Shown here: positions 63,901-64,000 of the stretch, in pieces
Layout of the letters: the number at the start of each line of letters is the position of its first letter
Position numbering within the stretch: the first letter of the stretch is position 1
Origin: Setophaga petechia
Taxonomy: Eukaryota > Chordata > Aves > Passeriformes > Parulidae
Assembly (NCBI GenBank): GCA_024362935.1
Contig: JANCRA010000032.1
Coordinates: 1,426,001-1,490,000, forward strand
DNA length: 64,000 nucleotides
Direction: 5' to 3'
Made by a program: the position numbers and the translations under genes
Notes under the pieces: model-generated
What the model was told of the DNA's origin: nothing
Databases searched by the model: none
The model's input: the letters and a program-made list of their open reading frames with translations, nothing else

Positions 63901-64000
63901 AGTTTCTCATTCTCAAAACTCAGTCATGTAATTCTTCGAGTTTTTCACCAGAAGAAATAGCCAAGGGATTTGTATAAAGTTTTGCCTTCCAAAAAGCACA
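60911..64000. other. Upstream intergenic sequence towards the expected GABRA5 locus
   Basis: No exon recognised. In mammals GABRA5 lies upstream of GABRG3 in the same orientation, so its 3' end would be expected to the right; I looked for its conserved C-terminal transmembrane residues and found none. Two G+C-richer patches at about 61700-62150 and 63310-63600 have ORFs of 107 and 88 codons on the minus strand, without recognisable domains. They may be old repeats or noncoding exons. Confidence 0.55.
61082..61089. promoter_or_regulatory. Perfect CRE palindrome TGACGTCA
   Basis: A full palindromic CREB/ATF site lies just beyond CpG island 2. Some 70 bases before it is a tandem ATTGATTATTGATTATC (about 61013-61029), a PBX/HOX-like double site. 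CREB control is reported for GABA-A subunit genes in general. Activity here is unknown. Confidence 0.35.

Noticed and set aside
1..64000. tRNA, rRNA, microRNA genes, CRISPR arrays or bacterial-style operons
   Set aside because: No cloverleaf, rRNA block or regularly spaced direct repeats were seen; the window is vertebrate intronic and intergenic DNA. Small hairpins (14204-14237, 34604-34628) lack the stem length and loop of microRNA precursors.

Overview
This is a vertebrate, almost certainly avian, nuclear window. It holds the 5' part of one protein-coding gene, GABRG3 (GABA-A receptor gamma-3 subunit), on the minus strand. Three exons can be read base by base with consensus splice sites: exon 1 (57911-57859, start codon and signal peptide), exon 2 (54726-54578) and exon 3 (41551-41484). 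They join in frame to give the first 90 codons. All other exons must lie beyond the left edge. The bird assignment rests on relics of CR1 LINEs as the main recognisable repeats, a low overall repeat load, and an ERV-type solo LTR. The LTR resembles songbird elements, so a passerine is possible but not proven.

Layout from the gene's 5' end (right) to left. 64000-60911 is intergenic sequence; in other amniotes it separates GABRG3 from GABRA5, but no GABRA5 exon is visible. 60910-59990 is a second, unexplained CpG island with a four-copy 20-bp tandem repeat. 58865-57355 is the promoter CpG island, with GC boxes, a GGGCC run, an 18-C run, a start-stop uORF and exon 1. 57858-54727 is intron 1 (3.1 kb). 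54577-41552 is intron 2 (13.0 kb), with two CR1 3' ends and a striking GGAAGTGGCGGAA minisatellite. 41483-1 is the start of intron 3 (more than 41.4 kb), with a sense-oriented solo LTR about 1.1 kb past exon 3, two larger CR1 relics, a possible second LTR fragment, a perfect 33-bp tandem duplication and long AT-rich single-copy stretches.

GABRG3 encodes a subunit of the pentameric GABA-gated chloride channel. The residues here cover the signal peptide, the variable acidic N terminus, the first helix and the first beta strand of the extracellular domain. The channel pore, the Cys-loop and the ligand-site loops are encoded downstream, outside the window. I found no RNA gene, no CRISPR array, no second protein-coding gene and no clear novel system. 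The most useful leads are the sense LTR close to exon 3, the 13+4n GGAA array, the start-stop uORF, the REST-like half-site at the start codon and the second CpG island.
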